The translations under genes were made by a program, and so were the position numbers. The notes below the pieces were generated by a model, which had not been told where the DNA came from, did not search any database, and saw nothing but the letters and a program-made list of their open reading frames with translations. Positions 31,504 through 41,879 of a DNA stretch of 64,000 bases are shown here, in pieces; positions within the stretch are counted from its first letter, which is position 1; every line of letters starts with the position of its first letter. The stretch spans positions 32,452,660 through 32,516,659 of the forward strand of contig NC_089279.1 of assembly GCF_963678975.1 (NCBI RefSeq). The letters run 5' to 3'. Source of the DNA: Dysidea avara. Its lineage: Eukaryota > Porifera > Demospongiae > Dictyoceratida > Dysideidae.

Positions 31504-32848
31504 CAGTGGCGTAGCCAGGGGGGGGCAAGGGGAGGCACTTGCCCCCCCCCCCCCCCCTCCCCCCCATCACTAAGTAACAGAGATGCCAACCTCTGAACAA
31601 TTTTAGGAGTGAGACCTCAAATACTACTAGCCATGTGGACCAGACTCCAGTGCAGCTCCAGGATTTTTGGTAGTGAAGACCAAAAAAAAAAGGTCGCTAC
31701 ATGCTCTAACTATAAAAATAAGCATAGGGCGCTGTCCAATTTTAAGCACAGAGCTAAAAATGAAGCGTGACAAATGCGTGAGAACTAAGCTGATAGAGTG
31801 AGAAACAGAGGGTTAGGCGTGAGAGCGTGAGATTACTAGCCAAAGAGTGAGACTCACGCCTAATGCGTGAGAGTTGGCATGTCTGAAGTAATGTTTTTTA
31901 AAACTTCCGTCACAAGCTTTCCAGTAACTGACACGCATCCCAAATTACTGTTTGTGCGCTACTACGCGAGTGTGCACAACATTCAACTCGTTTGTGAATG
32001 GTGATATTAACACGATGGCTTCTTGCGCGTTACAAGCAATTAATAAAACGATGCGCTAAAATAAGGTATGCCCGAATCCCCAGGGGTTCCCCCGTGTAGT
32101 CACCGAACGAAAATATTACTATTAGACTATTTACCCTACACCACTCACGTAATAGTGCATTTTTCGAATCTAAAGACAGATTACCCGCTCAAAGTGACTT
32201 CGCAAGAGTCGCAACTCAGAAGTGACAAGTGATATGCAATGATGCTACAAACCTACGAGGTGATAAAGTGATAAATGGACCAACTTTATTTTCCCGAGTT
32301 AATCACACTGGATCTTCGTACAGTGTAGTGGCATGCCAGTTTAACTTTTTTCACTTTGTAGTCAGTCAGTCAGATGATCCGTCACAAGCTTACAAATTCT
32401 GCTAACAGGAAAGGTGTAGAGTTGGGATTTCGTGCCAATACATGGCGTTTGAATTTCGCCCGCGCTGAAGTGAGTGAGCTCGTCATACTATGCCAGTGTG
32501 CTAGGACTGCAACACAGACTGTGGCTGACATAAGTAATTGTGACACATTGTATTTGTACTAAAACATTCATAATATAGTTCTACTGGATTGTGGACGAAT
32601 TTGTTGGAGTACAGTTGTGGCACGTGCGATGATGCTCGACGAAAATATTTCCATTGATAATTGATAACTGGAGCAATCAGTAATGAAGTAGTTATGTAGC
32701 TAGTTACATAAGCTGTAATAATACAACGCCGTATGTTGGCTAGCCCATGCATCATTGGGTCATTAGCCTTTTGTGCAATTATGAACAATGTCGAGTGTTT
32801 TGTGGGGGATGCCTGCCCCCCACCACCATCTGGCTAGCTACGCCCCTG
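31504..32848. mobile_element. hAT-like non-autonomous element, perfect 8-bp TSD
   Basis: Ends CAGTGGCGTAGCCAGG and GGCTAGCTACGCCCCTG. It is flanked by a perfect octamer GTCAAAAG (31,496-31,503 and 32,849-32,856). The left end carries a G-rich tract, then GGCACTTGCC and a C run of about 20. The interior (1,345 bp) has no transposase and hosts another MITE. It splits the LINE L5 ORF2 between endonuclease and RT. Confidence 0.9.
31578..31885. mobile_element. CTCTCACGC-rich MITE, 6-bp TSD
   Basis: Ends CAGAGATGCCAACCTCTG and the inverse of CAGACATGCCAACTCTCACG. It is flanked by AAGTAA on both sides (31,572-31,577 and 31,886-31,891). The interior repeats GTGAGA/TCTCAC and GCGTGAG motifs. Nested in the hAT-like element. 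A truncated relative is at 15,810-15,922. Confidence 0.8.
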
Positions 32849-32856
32849 GTCAAAAG

Positions 32857-34793
32857 TGTCTAGATATGATTCCATCCAGAACTTATAAACCTGGCCATAG
32901 TCCCCCTCGGACGAATCCTGCCATTAAACGTCTATCTCACAGGAAGCAAAGACTATATGATTTGGCCCTACATTCCAAGTCTAGTGATGCCTGGCAAAAA
33001 TATCGACAGATAAAGAAAGAAGTTCAAAGGGCATGTCGGCAATCCCACAACTCCTATATTCAACACTTAGTCACCCCTGGAACATTCTACAACTAAGAGG
33101 TTATGGAGTTATATTAAGAGTCAAAAGAAGGACTACTGTGGCATACCACCATTACTAGAAGGAGACACTCTGATATCTGATACAGCAACCAGAGCAAACT
33201 TACTGAATGACCATTTCTCATCTGTCTTTGTTAAAGAAGATTTAAGTTCTGTACCACATATTGAAAATTTACCTATCCCACTAATGGAACCTATCAGTAT
33301 TAATCCAGAAGGTGTTAAAAACTTATTAGAAAACCTGGAGGTAAACAAAGCTCCAGGTCCAGACCAAATTCCACCCTGATTTTTTTAAAAACCTTTGCAA
33401 GCTACATTACGCCATTTCTTGTGCTGATCTTCACGGCCTCTTTGCATCAAGGTCACCTTCCATCTGAATGGAAACATGCTACTGTTGTGCCTGTTTTTAA
33501 AAAGGGAGATCGTAAATTACCATCTAACTACCGCCCAATATCCTTAACATCAATCTGTTGTAAAGTTCTAGAGCACATCATCTATTCTTCAATCAGCTCT
33601 CATTTGGAAAATCATCAACTCATTCGAGAAGAACAGCATGGTTTTCAGAAAAATAAGTCCTGTGAAACACAACTGATCTACACAATTCATGAATTTGCAA
33701 CAATACTTAATGACGGTGGAGAAGTGGATGCTTTATTTCTTGACTTTAGCAAAGCTTTCGATAAAGTTCCACATGTAAGACTTCTTCAAAAACTTGAGCA
33801 CTACAGAATTTGTCCACAACTTGTCAATTGGATAAAAGATTTTCTTGGACAAAGACAACAGCAAGTAGTTCTGAATGGTGTAACTAGTGAGCAGTGTGAA
33901 GTTATCTCTGGCATACCACAAGGTACAATACTTGGTCCTTTACTATTTACTTGTTTTATTAACAACCTACCAGCTCTAGTGAACTCTTAGATACGACTCT
34001 ACGCTGATGATATACTTATTTTTAGACCGATTTATTCAAATGAAGACACTTTAGTATTGCAGAGAGACCTTGATGCCATAGTGAGGTGGAAGACTGGTAA
34101 ATGTTTTTCAACCTCAGCAAATGTGTACACCTCAAGATCACTAACAAGATATTAACAACTAACTCAACATATTTTCTGAAACAACATCAAATTTGTAGAT
34201 CTAACAATGCCACTTACCTGGGAGTAACAATAGATGAACACCTGAAATGGACAAACCATATCCCACATGTTACCTGTAAAGCAAACTCAGCCGATGCCTT
34301 TTTGCGACGTAATATTAGCTCTTGCACTCAACAAACTAAGAAGCTGTGTTATCAAGCAATGGTACATCCTATCTTAGAGTATGCATCAACTGTCTGGTCT
34401 CCATGCACTAACAGTAACATCTACAAGTTAGAAATGGTCCAACGAAGAGCTGCAAGGTTTATTACAAATAATTATTCACCCTGGGCTAGTGTAACTGAGA
34501 TACTAGATCACTTGAATCTACCAACTCTTGAACAGCGACGGAACAATTTGAAGCTAGTCATGATGTATAAAATGGTGCATAGACAAGTTCACATTGATAA
34601 TGGAAACTATTTAATCCCAACAGCAAGCCAAACACGAGGTCACGATCAACGATTTTTGCAGCCACACTCCAGAATTGATTCTTACCTTTACTCTTATTAC
34701 CCCTCTACAATTAAATTATGGAATAACCTATCTAGCAGTACTGTGGAATCACCTACCTTAAGCACATTTAAACAATGTATTAATTATAGCTAA
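32857..34793 (+). pseudogene. LINE L5 ORF2, reverse transcriptase part
   Basis: Resumes after the nested element: KRLSHRKQRLYDLALHSK (linker), VFKKGDRKLPSNYRPISL, LDFSKAFDKVPHVRL, SGIPQGTILGPLLF and RLYADDILIF. Then PILEYASTVWSPC and VQRRAARFI, ending LSTFKQCINYS. Frameshifts or stops lie near 33,095, 33,380, 33,988 and 34,098, so it is dead. Standard CR1/L2-type order. Confidence 0.85.
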
Positions 34794-34890
34794 GTACAAT
34801 CACTACAATTTATTCTTAATTTAATCTGTTGTACTATATACTCCATATGGAGGTTTCTGTACAGTAAACAAATAATAATAATAATAAATG

Positions 34891-35713
34891 ATAGCTACAC
34901 TGTGTGGACATGATAGAAGCCAGATAGTTAAACTGGCAAGACATCTCTTAGATACACAAGATGATCATTAATGTGTGTAGTCCAGCTGATCATGTGAGCC
35001 AGTCACGGATGCCATGTTAGTCGTAATGAATTCATACCTAGTACACACACACAAACACACACACACACACACCTTGCAGTTATTGATATTGTACACTAGT
35101 AACTGGTAATAATATTTATTTGATTACATTTACAAAGTAGGATCATGTGATCAAAATAGCATGATGTACATTGACTATTGACCATTGAAAAGTTGATGAA
35201 TTAAACATTCACGAAAGGAATGCTTCTCCATTGCAACTCGCCCACGCAATATAGCGCGCGCTTCACTAATAATTAGTGCTCAGCCGGGGTATGCGACTAT
35301 TGGATTGAGATGGTGATTTTTATAAAATTATTTGTATCATGTATAACGTTCGTCATGAACGGTATAACTAGCTGAAGTATTCAAGCAAGGAGTGATCTAG
35401 CCTTGTATCACCGGGATTAGTTAAAAATTTCGTGCCTGGATTGTTGGGGTGAGCCAATATTTTCATTGCCAATGGTTTTATGTGTAATGTTAAACCCCCT
35501 ACTTTGTACCATGAAAAAGGCCGTATTAAGCTGTTGCGTTTTACATGAAAGTAGATGTCATCTTGGCCATTCCTGCTAGAACCGGGGAAAGGTTTAAGAG
35601 TTATCTGACGCTCCATGACAGAGCCTTGAAAACCTGCTTCCAGTGTAGACGCGTGTATCTTGTAAACGAAAAAAAAATTTTTAAAGTCGCTTAATTGTTT
35701 GATATGGAGCAGA
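34891..35713. other. Spacer with a CA microsatellite
   Basis: A (CA)n tract lies at about 35,041-35,074. A 125-codon frame on the minus strand (35,368-35,745) has no recognisable domain and overlaps the dispersed repeat on its right, so I do not call it a gene. Confidence 0.45.
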
Positions 35714-35855
35714 ATGCAAGTTTTCTGAATGGCTTTGGCTAGCAAGATTCAATAAAGCCAACCTCAGAATGTGTAAAAACCAAAAATATGTCAGTCCAGT
35801 CCAGTCCAGTGTTCCATCCAGTAGTCCAGCCCGGTCCAGTGATTAGTTACACCCA
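35714..35855. repeat. Dispersed repeat with CCAGT tandem tract, second copy
   Basis: CCAACCTCAGAATGT, AACCAAAAATATGTCAGTCC, a CAGTCCAGT tract and GTGATTAGTTACACC repeat the order seen at 730-880. Confidence 0.6.
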
Positions 35856-35889
35856 GAACAAGCAATCCACAGACAGAACCACCTGTACA

Positions 35890-36960
35890 TCCAGAAACAT
35901 TAGGGACAAGTACTTTCCAGGTGTGAATGGAACACTCCCATACAACTGCTGCCATTAATGTTAACTAGTTTAATTTTGCAGTTCTTTTTTGACACAAGAA
36001 TCCAATAGGATTCATAGCGATTTAGTACCAGCACAAATTCACCACTCTTATTATCAAACATACACATTTGGCTTCTCTGTAATCCTGATACATTTTGAAA
36101 CTTTCTCTTCAGCAAAGTTTTCCCAGCATTCATAGCCTTGCATTAAGCTGGTTCATTTGATTCCATAGAATTTTTAAATCAGATTCATAAACCTTTACTC
36201 CTGCAGCAATTTCAATGACAGTTCTATCTGGTTCCTCATACTCTTCATCTGAACTTGTGGTGCTCAGCACTTGTGGTTTTTAAAACTCTCCTTTGCTCTT
36301 CTTTCACGTGATCTATTCGCAACTGTTCTAGGCGGAAATGTGACATGTAATGCATTGCGTGTTTTAGGGATTACTTGTGGTGTTGTATTTTCACTGTGTG
36401 ACTTTGTTTCATTACTGTGACTCATTTAGCACCAGTGACAAAACCATTCTTTTCACTTTAATGTAGACTTCAATCCAACATAAGATATATGACAATCACA
36501 GCATATAGCTGTGCATTCCAATAACTCCCTTTCACACACACTTGGTAGCTGGGGTTAAACTTCTTCTCCATGACCTGACACAGTTGAGCCCATCCATCAT
36601 CAGTGAAATGCTTTCTAATTCGGGACAATTAACATTCTTGTCTATGCAGGCATTTGGTATCTTCTCATACCTTGCTTGTACTGATGCTACATCCAGTACA
36701 ACACCATCGTTCATAGCCGTGTTAGCATCAGGAACAGAAGCAAACCATTTCAGCATTCCCTGAAGAGCAGTGCATTTGCTGTAGTGATGTAATCAAACAG
36801 ATAATAAACATATATCTCCTTCTTGATACTTGGGATGTTGTCTAAGAAAAGCAAAAGTTCCTTCTGCTAATTTCATTTTCTTTGGTAAGCCAACAACTGT
36901 TAAGTCTGAGCCTTTAGGCCTCCCTCGTTTTGGTACTCTACCAGGCAATTAATCTTATAT
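35890..36960 (-). pseudogene. Decayed gene with Ulp1-like protease remnant
   Basis: On the minus strand, in order: PKRGRPKGSDLTVVGLPKK (36,90x), NACIDKNVNCPELESISLMM, a Cys-rich CTAICCDC block, a short frame MSHSNETKSH to NRSRERRAKES (36,423-36,262), SSDEEYEEPDRTVIEIAAGV, and finally NAGKTLLKRKFQNVSGLQRS with WILVSKKNC (36,133-35,900). The last part resembles C48/Ulp1-type peptidases, where LNxxxxNAxxxLLKxxFP precedes GLQ and HW; here the His position reads Tyr. Frameshifts separate the blocks. Proteins with this block order are common in cnidarian and sponge gene sets and often linked to transposons (recollection, not searched). Confidence 0.4.
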
Positions 36961-37089
36961 CAGACAACTCAATGTCTGCGCGGATGCATATACACGTAAT
37001 ACATGGTAGTAAGCTCTAGAAACATGTGGGGGGCAAGAAATAAATCCTTCTTCTCATAAGACATAAAGCCATAGATATACTGACCCAAA

Positions 37090-39250
37090 GTTAGTATATT
37101 TTTGATTCTTTATTCTTAATTACTAGGCAGGCAGCACAGCTGATTTGCATAGGATGTACAATCACACAATATTACAGTACATTACTGCGTTACAATTACA
37201 AATTATACAATATTATATCACACAGATTACAGATACTATAAGTTACTATGTTACAATTACGAATTATACACTATATTACATAGATTACAGATACTAATTA
37301 TAAACAATCAATAAATTACATAACTGGTTAGAAAAACTATTTACAGTGCTTGCTTCGATGGCAGAAATAGGTAAAGAGTTCCAATCACGCACAGTTTTTG
37401 GAAAATAGCTATTATGATAGTAATTAATTCTGGCAGTTGGTATGTTAAAATGAAAAGGATGCTGAAATCTTGTTAAGTGGGTGATGGTGGTGGTAGTTGT
37501 TATATAGGTAGGTATTTCCAATGTAATTAAATCATGTAGACCTTTATACAGTATTGTGAGTCTTGAGATGGTTCTGCGGATATGTAATTCTGGCCACTGC
37601 AGCTCAGAAAGCATGGTTGATACACTGTTCTCCCAGTTATAGTTTGATTTCACCCATCTTGCTGCGATTCTTTGTACTCTTTCAATGGCATTGATGTCTT
37701 TTAATAGGTGTGGATCCCAAACTGTAGATGCGTACTCCAATTTTGGGCAAATTAATCCAAGGTAAACAGCAGACTTTACAGACTCTTCACAATTATTGAG
37801 ATTACGCTGCACAAAGTTTAGTGACTTTGTTGCATTACTTGCTATATTGCTAATATGTGTTGAGAATGGAATAAGACTCCAAGATATTGGTGTTGGCTTG
37901 TGCGATTTAACATTGTATTGTCAAATGTTGTAATGATATTCAGGCGGAGAAGTAGATCTTGAACAGGTAATTATGACACATTTATCGATGTTTAGGCTCA
38001 TTTGCCAGTGTTTAGTCCATTGAAAAATATAATTATAATTTAAATCTTGTTGTAAGTGGTGATGATCCTGTTCAGATTGAATAACTCAGTATAGTGCACA
38101 GTCATCTGCAAATAATCTGATGCATGAAGAAATATTAGAAGTAATGTCATGGACGTATAATAAAAACATTAGTGGACCAAGCACTGTTCCTTGAGGAACA
38201 CCAGAATCAACATGAACGTAAGTTGAACTGTGACCTTTGATAACAACCTGTTGCGTTCTTTTGGTAAGCCAGGTGGATATCCAGTCATAGACATTTCCTT
38301 GAATTCTTGAGCAAACGTTGATGTGGTAACAGTATCAAATGCTTTGCGAAAGTCAATAAATATTAAGTCAACTGAAAGATGATTTTTTAATTTTTTTTAT
38401 TAATGCTTTACAGCACAAGTGCTGAAGATCTGTAGGACACCTGGTCCTACAGCCTGCTCAAAGACTTTAGCTGCTTAAGGTGTGTTTGAAAAGTTGGAGA
38501 ATGGTCCATTGCTAGTTGTATTTCTTCTACAACACTAAGTAACTGGGTCTCACATGAATGATTAGGTCTAAAGCCATATTGTTTGTCACTTAATATTTAA
38601 TAGGTCTTTAGGTGATCTGCTATGCAATGATAGAGGATATGTTCCAACAGTTTACAACATATGGATGTTAAAGAGATAGGTCGATAATTGGTAGGGTTAG
38701 CTCTGTCTCCTCTTTTGAATATTGGTGTTATATTGGCTGTTAGCCAGTCTTCTGGTAAGTTGCCTGAGTTTAAGATTGGGTAAATATTACTGTTAAAACT
38801 GGAGCTATTTCATCACAACAGTACTTAAGTACACCAGCTGGTATGTTGTCAAGACCGCATGATTGAGATGAGTCCAGAGTTGATAGAAACTTTTTAACTC
38901 CATCAACTGAAATTGTGACATTATGCAGTGGTGGTATGGGAAGACCACAGCATTCAGGAACATTAGATAAGTCTTCTTTGGTAAATACAGATTGAAATTG
39001 TTTGTTGAGCACCTCAGCCTGGCCTTCAGAGTGGTATACAAAGGAATTTTCTACTTTTAGTGGAGCTATTCCATGGGTGTCTTTACGGATAGTTTTAACA
39101 TATCTCCATAACTTCTTGTAGTTTATTCCACCGTTATCAGAAAACATTTTGTTTTGGTACTTCCTGTGGGACTCTCAGATAAGTGTTGTGATATTGTTCT
39201 TAATATCACAGTAGTCCTGCCATGCTTCTTCTGTTTGTGATAAAGCTGTT
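37090..39250 (-). pseudogene. LINE L6 (5'-truncated ORF2, decayed)
   Basis: Minus-strand CR1/L2-like remnant. From 39,147: NYKKLWRYVKTIRKDTHGI (linker) to the RT N-terminus (LDSSQSCGLDNIPAGVLKY). The RT core at 38,000-38,700 lies in broken frames. The C-terminus is at 37,294-37,812 (GLICPKLEYASTVWDPH, VRDWNSLPISAIE). A small insertion of about 100 bp sits at 38,385-38,485. Two imperfect copies of a unit of about 60 bp (TTACAATTACRAATTATACA) lie in the 3' UTR at 37,187-37,300. Confidence 0.78.
38385..38485 (-). mobile_element. Short LINE/SINE 3' end inserted in L6
   Basis: On the minus strand, CTGTAGGACCAGGTGTCCTACAG (a strong hairpin, described by its stem TGTAGGAC) and CAGCACTTGTGCTG precede an A-rich tail. 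It interrupts the L6 RT region. Size and tail suggest a 5'-truncated retroposon end. Confidence 0.5.
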
Positions 39251-39660
39251 GTAAATTGCAATCCCTGACCCTACCTACACTGCAGTAGGGACAGGGATAC
39301 TGGTGTTAGCTAGCCAAACCACTAAGAAGTGCTGGGTCACCATGCAGCCCTATGACGTGGTCATACCATACTCTCACTCACTCCACTCACACACATACAG
39401 AAACACACACGCAAAAGCATAGGCCAGCAACCGCATCAAGCTTACCACTGATTGGGTCTCTTTCCTTCAGTTTTACTTTTAAATGTCTTTCCTCCGTGAA
39501 TACAGCTAAAACAGTCTAAATATACTATCTCTTCCTTGAAATTCTTGTGGGTTTCTCTCTCAGTTGTTCACTTTCTATAGCAGCTTCAATCTTTCTGCTA
39601 GCCGCTATCTCTCAGAATTGCACAAACCATTCCCCTTCAGATAAAGTTGCGAACCTATCG
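39251..39660. repeat. Spacer and left half of dispersed repeat R1, copy B
   Basis: After the truncated LINE, a low-complexity CACACA region leads to TAGCAGCTTCAATCT and TTGCGAACCTATCG, which match copy A of R1 (4,550-4,660). The palindromic element begins at 39,661; R1 resumes at 45,515. Confidence 0.55.
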
Positions 39661-40320
39661 TAGGGTCCGCAACGCGAAAAATCGATATCCTCCAATCAAC
39701 TACCTAACTATTGTCATGTGTTAGGCTAAGTGTAACTTGAATAACACCAGCGTGGCAGCCAAGTTTGTCACTTTCTTCTGGTAGAAAACGATACAAATGT
39801 CTTAAAATCACGTGATTTTTCGTTGCAGCAGTTCGTAGGGTTCTTCGTATGCAACGATATTCACTCTCAACATTGTTCAAGTAGTTTATCATCAACTCAA
39901 AGTATTGGTGGTTTGATTTTATTGGTCAGTTTCTGGTGGCAGCACTATCTGTGCAGCTTTTTGTCGCCATACAAAATGTTTCTTGCTCTGGAGCACAGGA
40001 CAAGCAGAATAGCAACTGCGCCGTGGGTCAGCAATGACCAGTACTAGGTAAAGTACCTGCATGCGGAGTATGGTTATAATTGAAGCTTGTTAGCCACCTG
40101 GCTGAGCCATCTATATGCTGAAATTCGGCCAAAATGACGCGATTTTTGCAAACAAATACCAGAATGGTTGATACATCAGTGAGACAGTCTGCGACAGCAA
40201 GGATACGAAGCTTAAAAACGCCTAACAATACGGCTATCTCGCCCAATAAACGCATAGAGCAATCCAATGCATGAAATAGGCACTCACGTGATCGATATTC
40301 AAATCTCGGATAATACAGTC
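39661..40320. repeat. Left arm of palindromic element
   Basis: Inverted copy of about 44,862-45,514. Translated frames of the two arms agree at 61 of 63 positions (39,704-39,895 minus versus 45,281-45,472 plus), which measures arm identity rather than coding. TCACGTGA occurs twice in each arm. Confidence 0.88.
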
Positions 40321-40796
40321 ATCCAATTACATTAAAATCACTTGGAATCAAGTGACAATCAGTTTGTGTGCATTAGGTTCAACATCTCGATTAGCCCAGT
40401 AGTCTGAGACTCTCCCTATGATGCCATCGCAGCATAAAACACACCTGCACTGGCCCAGACCACGCCTGAGTGAACAATTAACGCAAATATTTACAAAAGG
40501 AGCACACTGCATAGTTCCTAATCAGAAAAACTACCTCCGAGTATTTCTTCGTCCTCTGGTGTTGTAATACCTCAACTATACTGCTGAAACTGAAGAATTA
40601 CCACGAGAAGAAACCGTAGACGCCAGACGAGGAAGAATCTTATAGACCCGGACATCGGACTATTCCCGCCAAAACGCTTACGCTGTTGTACCGTGGCTAA
40701 CATCACTAACGGTACCTGTAAAGGTTCGACCATTCTAAACAATTGAACTGTGTGTTTTCTGTCGTTATTTTGCAGTCACCACACGAAATACATGAA
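40321..40796 (+). other. 5' UTR of LINE L7 and loop sequence
   Basis: No ORF. TTGTACCGTGG and ACGGTACC near 40,684-40,716 are shared with the LINE L5 5' UTR, so at least the last 120 bp belong to L7. The part before that may be original loop sequence. Confidence 0.45.
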
Positions 40797-41822
40797 ATGA
40801 GTACTCCTAGTCGACGTACTAGAAATATCAAACGGAAAAAGCCCATTCACAACACTCCTCCTAACAACAGTGTTGTTAAGAAGACTAAGGAAACTCAGGA
40901 TGACAACCAGATTGAATGTTTAATTTGTGACAACATCATATTAGAGCCTGGAGAAAACACAGATGGTCACGACGCTGTATTCTGCGAAGGGGAATGTCAG
41001 GGGTGGATTCATAGACATTGTGCTGGCATTACTCGTCCTGTGTTTGAGAAGTTACTAAGTGAGTCCGCTCCATACTTGTGTCCACACTGCACCTATAGCA
41101 AACAATATAATGAAATCAGTGCTTTAAAAGAGACCATAAAGACCCTAACTGACAAAATAAGCAAGCTAGAAGGGAACCAGACTAGCCATCCTAAAACTAT
41201 ACACCAGCAGCCAATGTTTCCTAGTAACCAATTGCCTGATCCCCCAAATCAACCTACAACTCCCCTCATTAATCAGCAAAGGTCATCCGACAGGAAGTGC
41301 AATGTAGTATTTTATGGTATCGCAGAATGTCCTCCAAACACATCTAAACCTGCTAGATCACAATCTGATCTTAAAAACATTCTATCAGCTGTACCCAATA
41401 TCGAAAGCTCAGCAATTAAAGATTTACACCGACTAGGGAAATTCAAACCAACTCAGCAACGCCCAAGACCACTTTTAGTACAGTTTCTCCGTGCACTAGA
41501 TGCTCAAGCTGTCCTGTATGATAGAAGTAAACTTTCTCCTCCTATACTTGCCAAGCCTGATATGACCCCTGAAGAGAGAAACACTGAATCCTTACTACTT
41601 AAAGAAAGATGGAAGCTTATCCAACAAGGCTATTCTCGCAAATCTATCAAAATTCGTAATGCTCACATTTATGTCAATAATCAGCCACATGGCATAGTCA
41701 CCAATTCAAAGTTTAACCAACTCAGCCAGCTTGCTCCTCTTTCCTCTGACGCTACAAGTACAAATACATCTCAGCCTGAGCCATCCCAAACTATGGACAC
41801 TACTTCCACTGATTCCCAATGA
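40797..41822 (+). CDS. LINE L7 ORF1 protein with PHD-type finger
   Basis: 341 codons from the ATG at 40,797 (MSTPSRRTRNIKRKKP). A PHD/Cys-His finger spans residues about 38-88 (ECLICDN, FCEGECQGWIHRHC, YLCPHC). A short coiled coil follows (EISALKETIKTLTDKISKLE). A Pro/Gln-rich linker leads to an RRM-like domain (RKCNVVFYGI, DLHRLGKF, RPLLVQFL) and a basic C-terminal domain (TPEERNTESLLLKERWKLI, SIKIRNAHIYV). PHD-bearing ORF1 proteins are known from CR1-type LINEs, where ORF1 binds RNA. The frame is intact. Confidence 0.88.
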   Translation: MSTPSRRTRNIKRKKPIHNTPPNNSVVKKTKETQDDNQIECLICDNIILEPGENTDGHDAVFCEGECQGWIHRHCAGITRPVFEKLLSESAPYLCPHCTYSKQYNEISALKETIKTLTDKISKLEGNQTSHPKTIHQQPMFPSNQLPDPPNQPTTPLINQQRSSDRKCNVVFYGIAECPPNTSKPARSQSDLKNILSAVPNIESSAIKDLHRLGKFKPTQQRPRPLLVQFLRALDAQAVLYDRSKLSPPILAKPDMTPEERNTESLLLKERWKLIQQGYSRKSIKIRNAHIYVNNQPHGIVTNSKFNQLSQLAPLSSDATSTNTSQPEPSQTMDTTSTDSQ

Positions 41823-41879
41823 CTAAATTCTGATAAAAGATATCATTGTCCTGATGATTTTACCCCTGCAGAATCAATC

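Larger units (their letters stand above)
29640..34890 (+). mobile_element. LINE L5, near full length
   Basis: Contains, in order, a 5' UTR, ORF1 (29,798-30,604), an endonuclease/RT ORF2 in broken frames (about 30,670-34,793), a 3' UTR with CTCCATATGGAG and a (TAA)n tail at 34,869-34,888. It is interrupted by a hAT-like element at 31,504-32,848. The 5' UTR shares TTGTACCGTGG and GGTACC with LINE L7 (40.68-40.72 kb), which helps place its start. Confidence 0.85.

Noticed and set aside
35368-35745. 125-codon minus-strand frame
   Set aside because: No recognisable family; it overlaps a dispersed repeat and shows no supporting splice or start context.
39704-39895. Frame conserved with 45,281-45,472 as a possible protein
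   Set aside because: The conservation is explained by the near-identical DNA of the inverted arms, not by selection on a protein.
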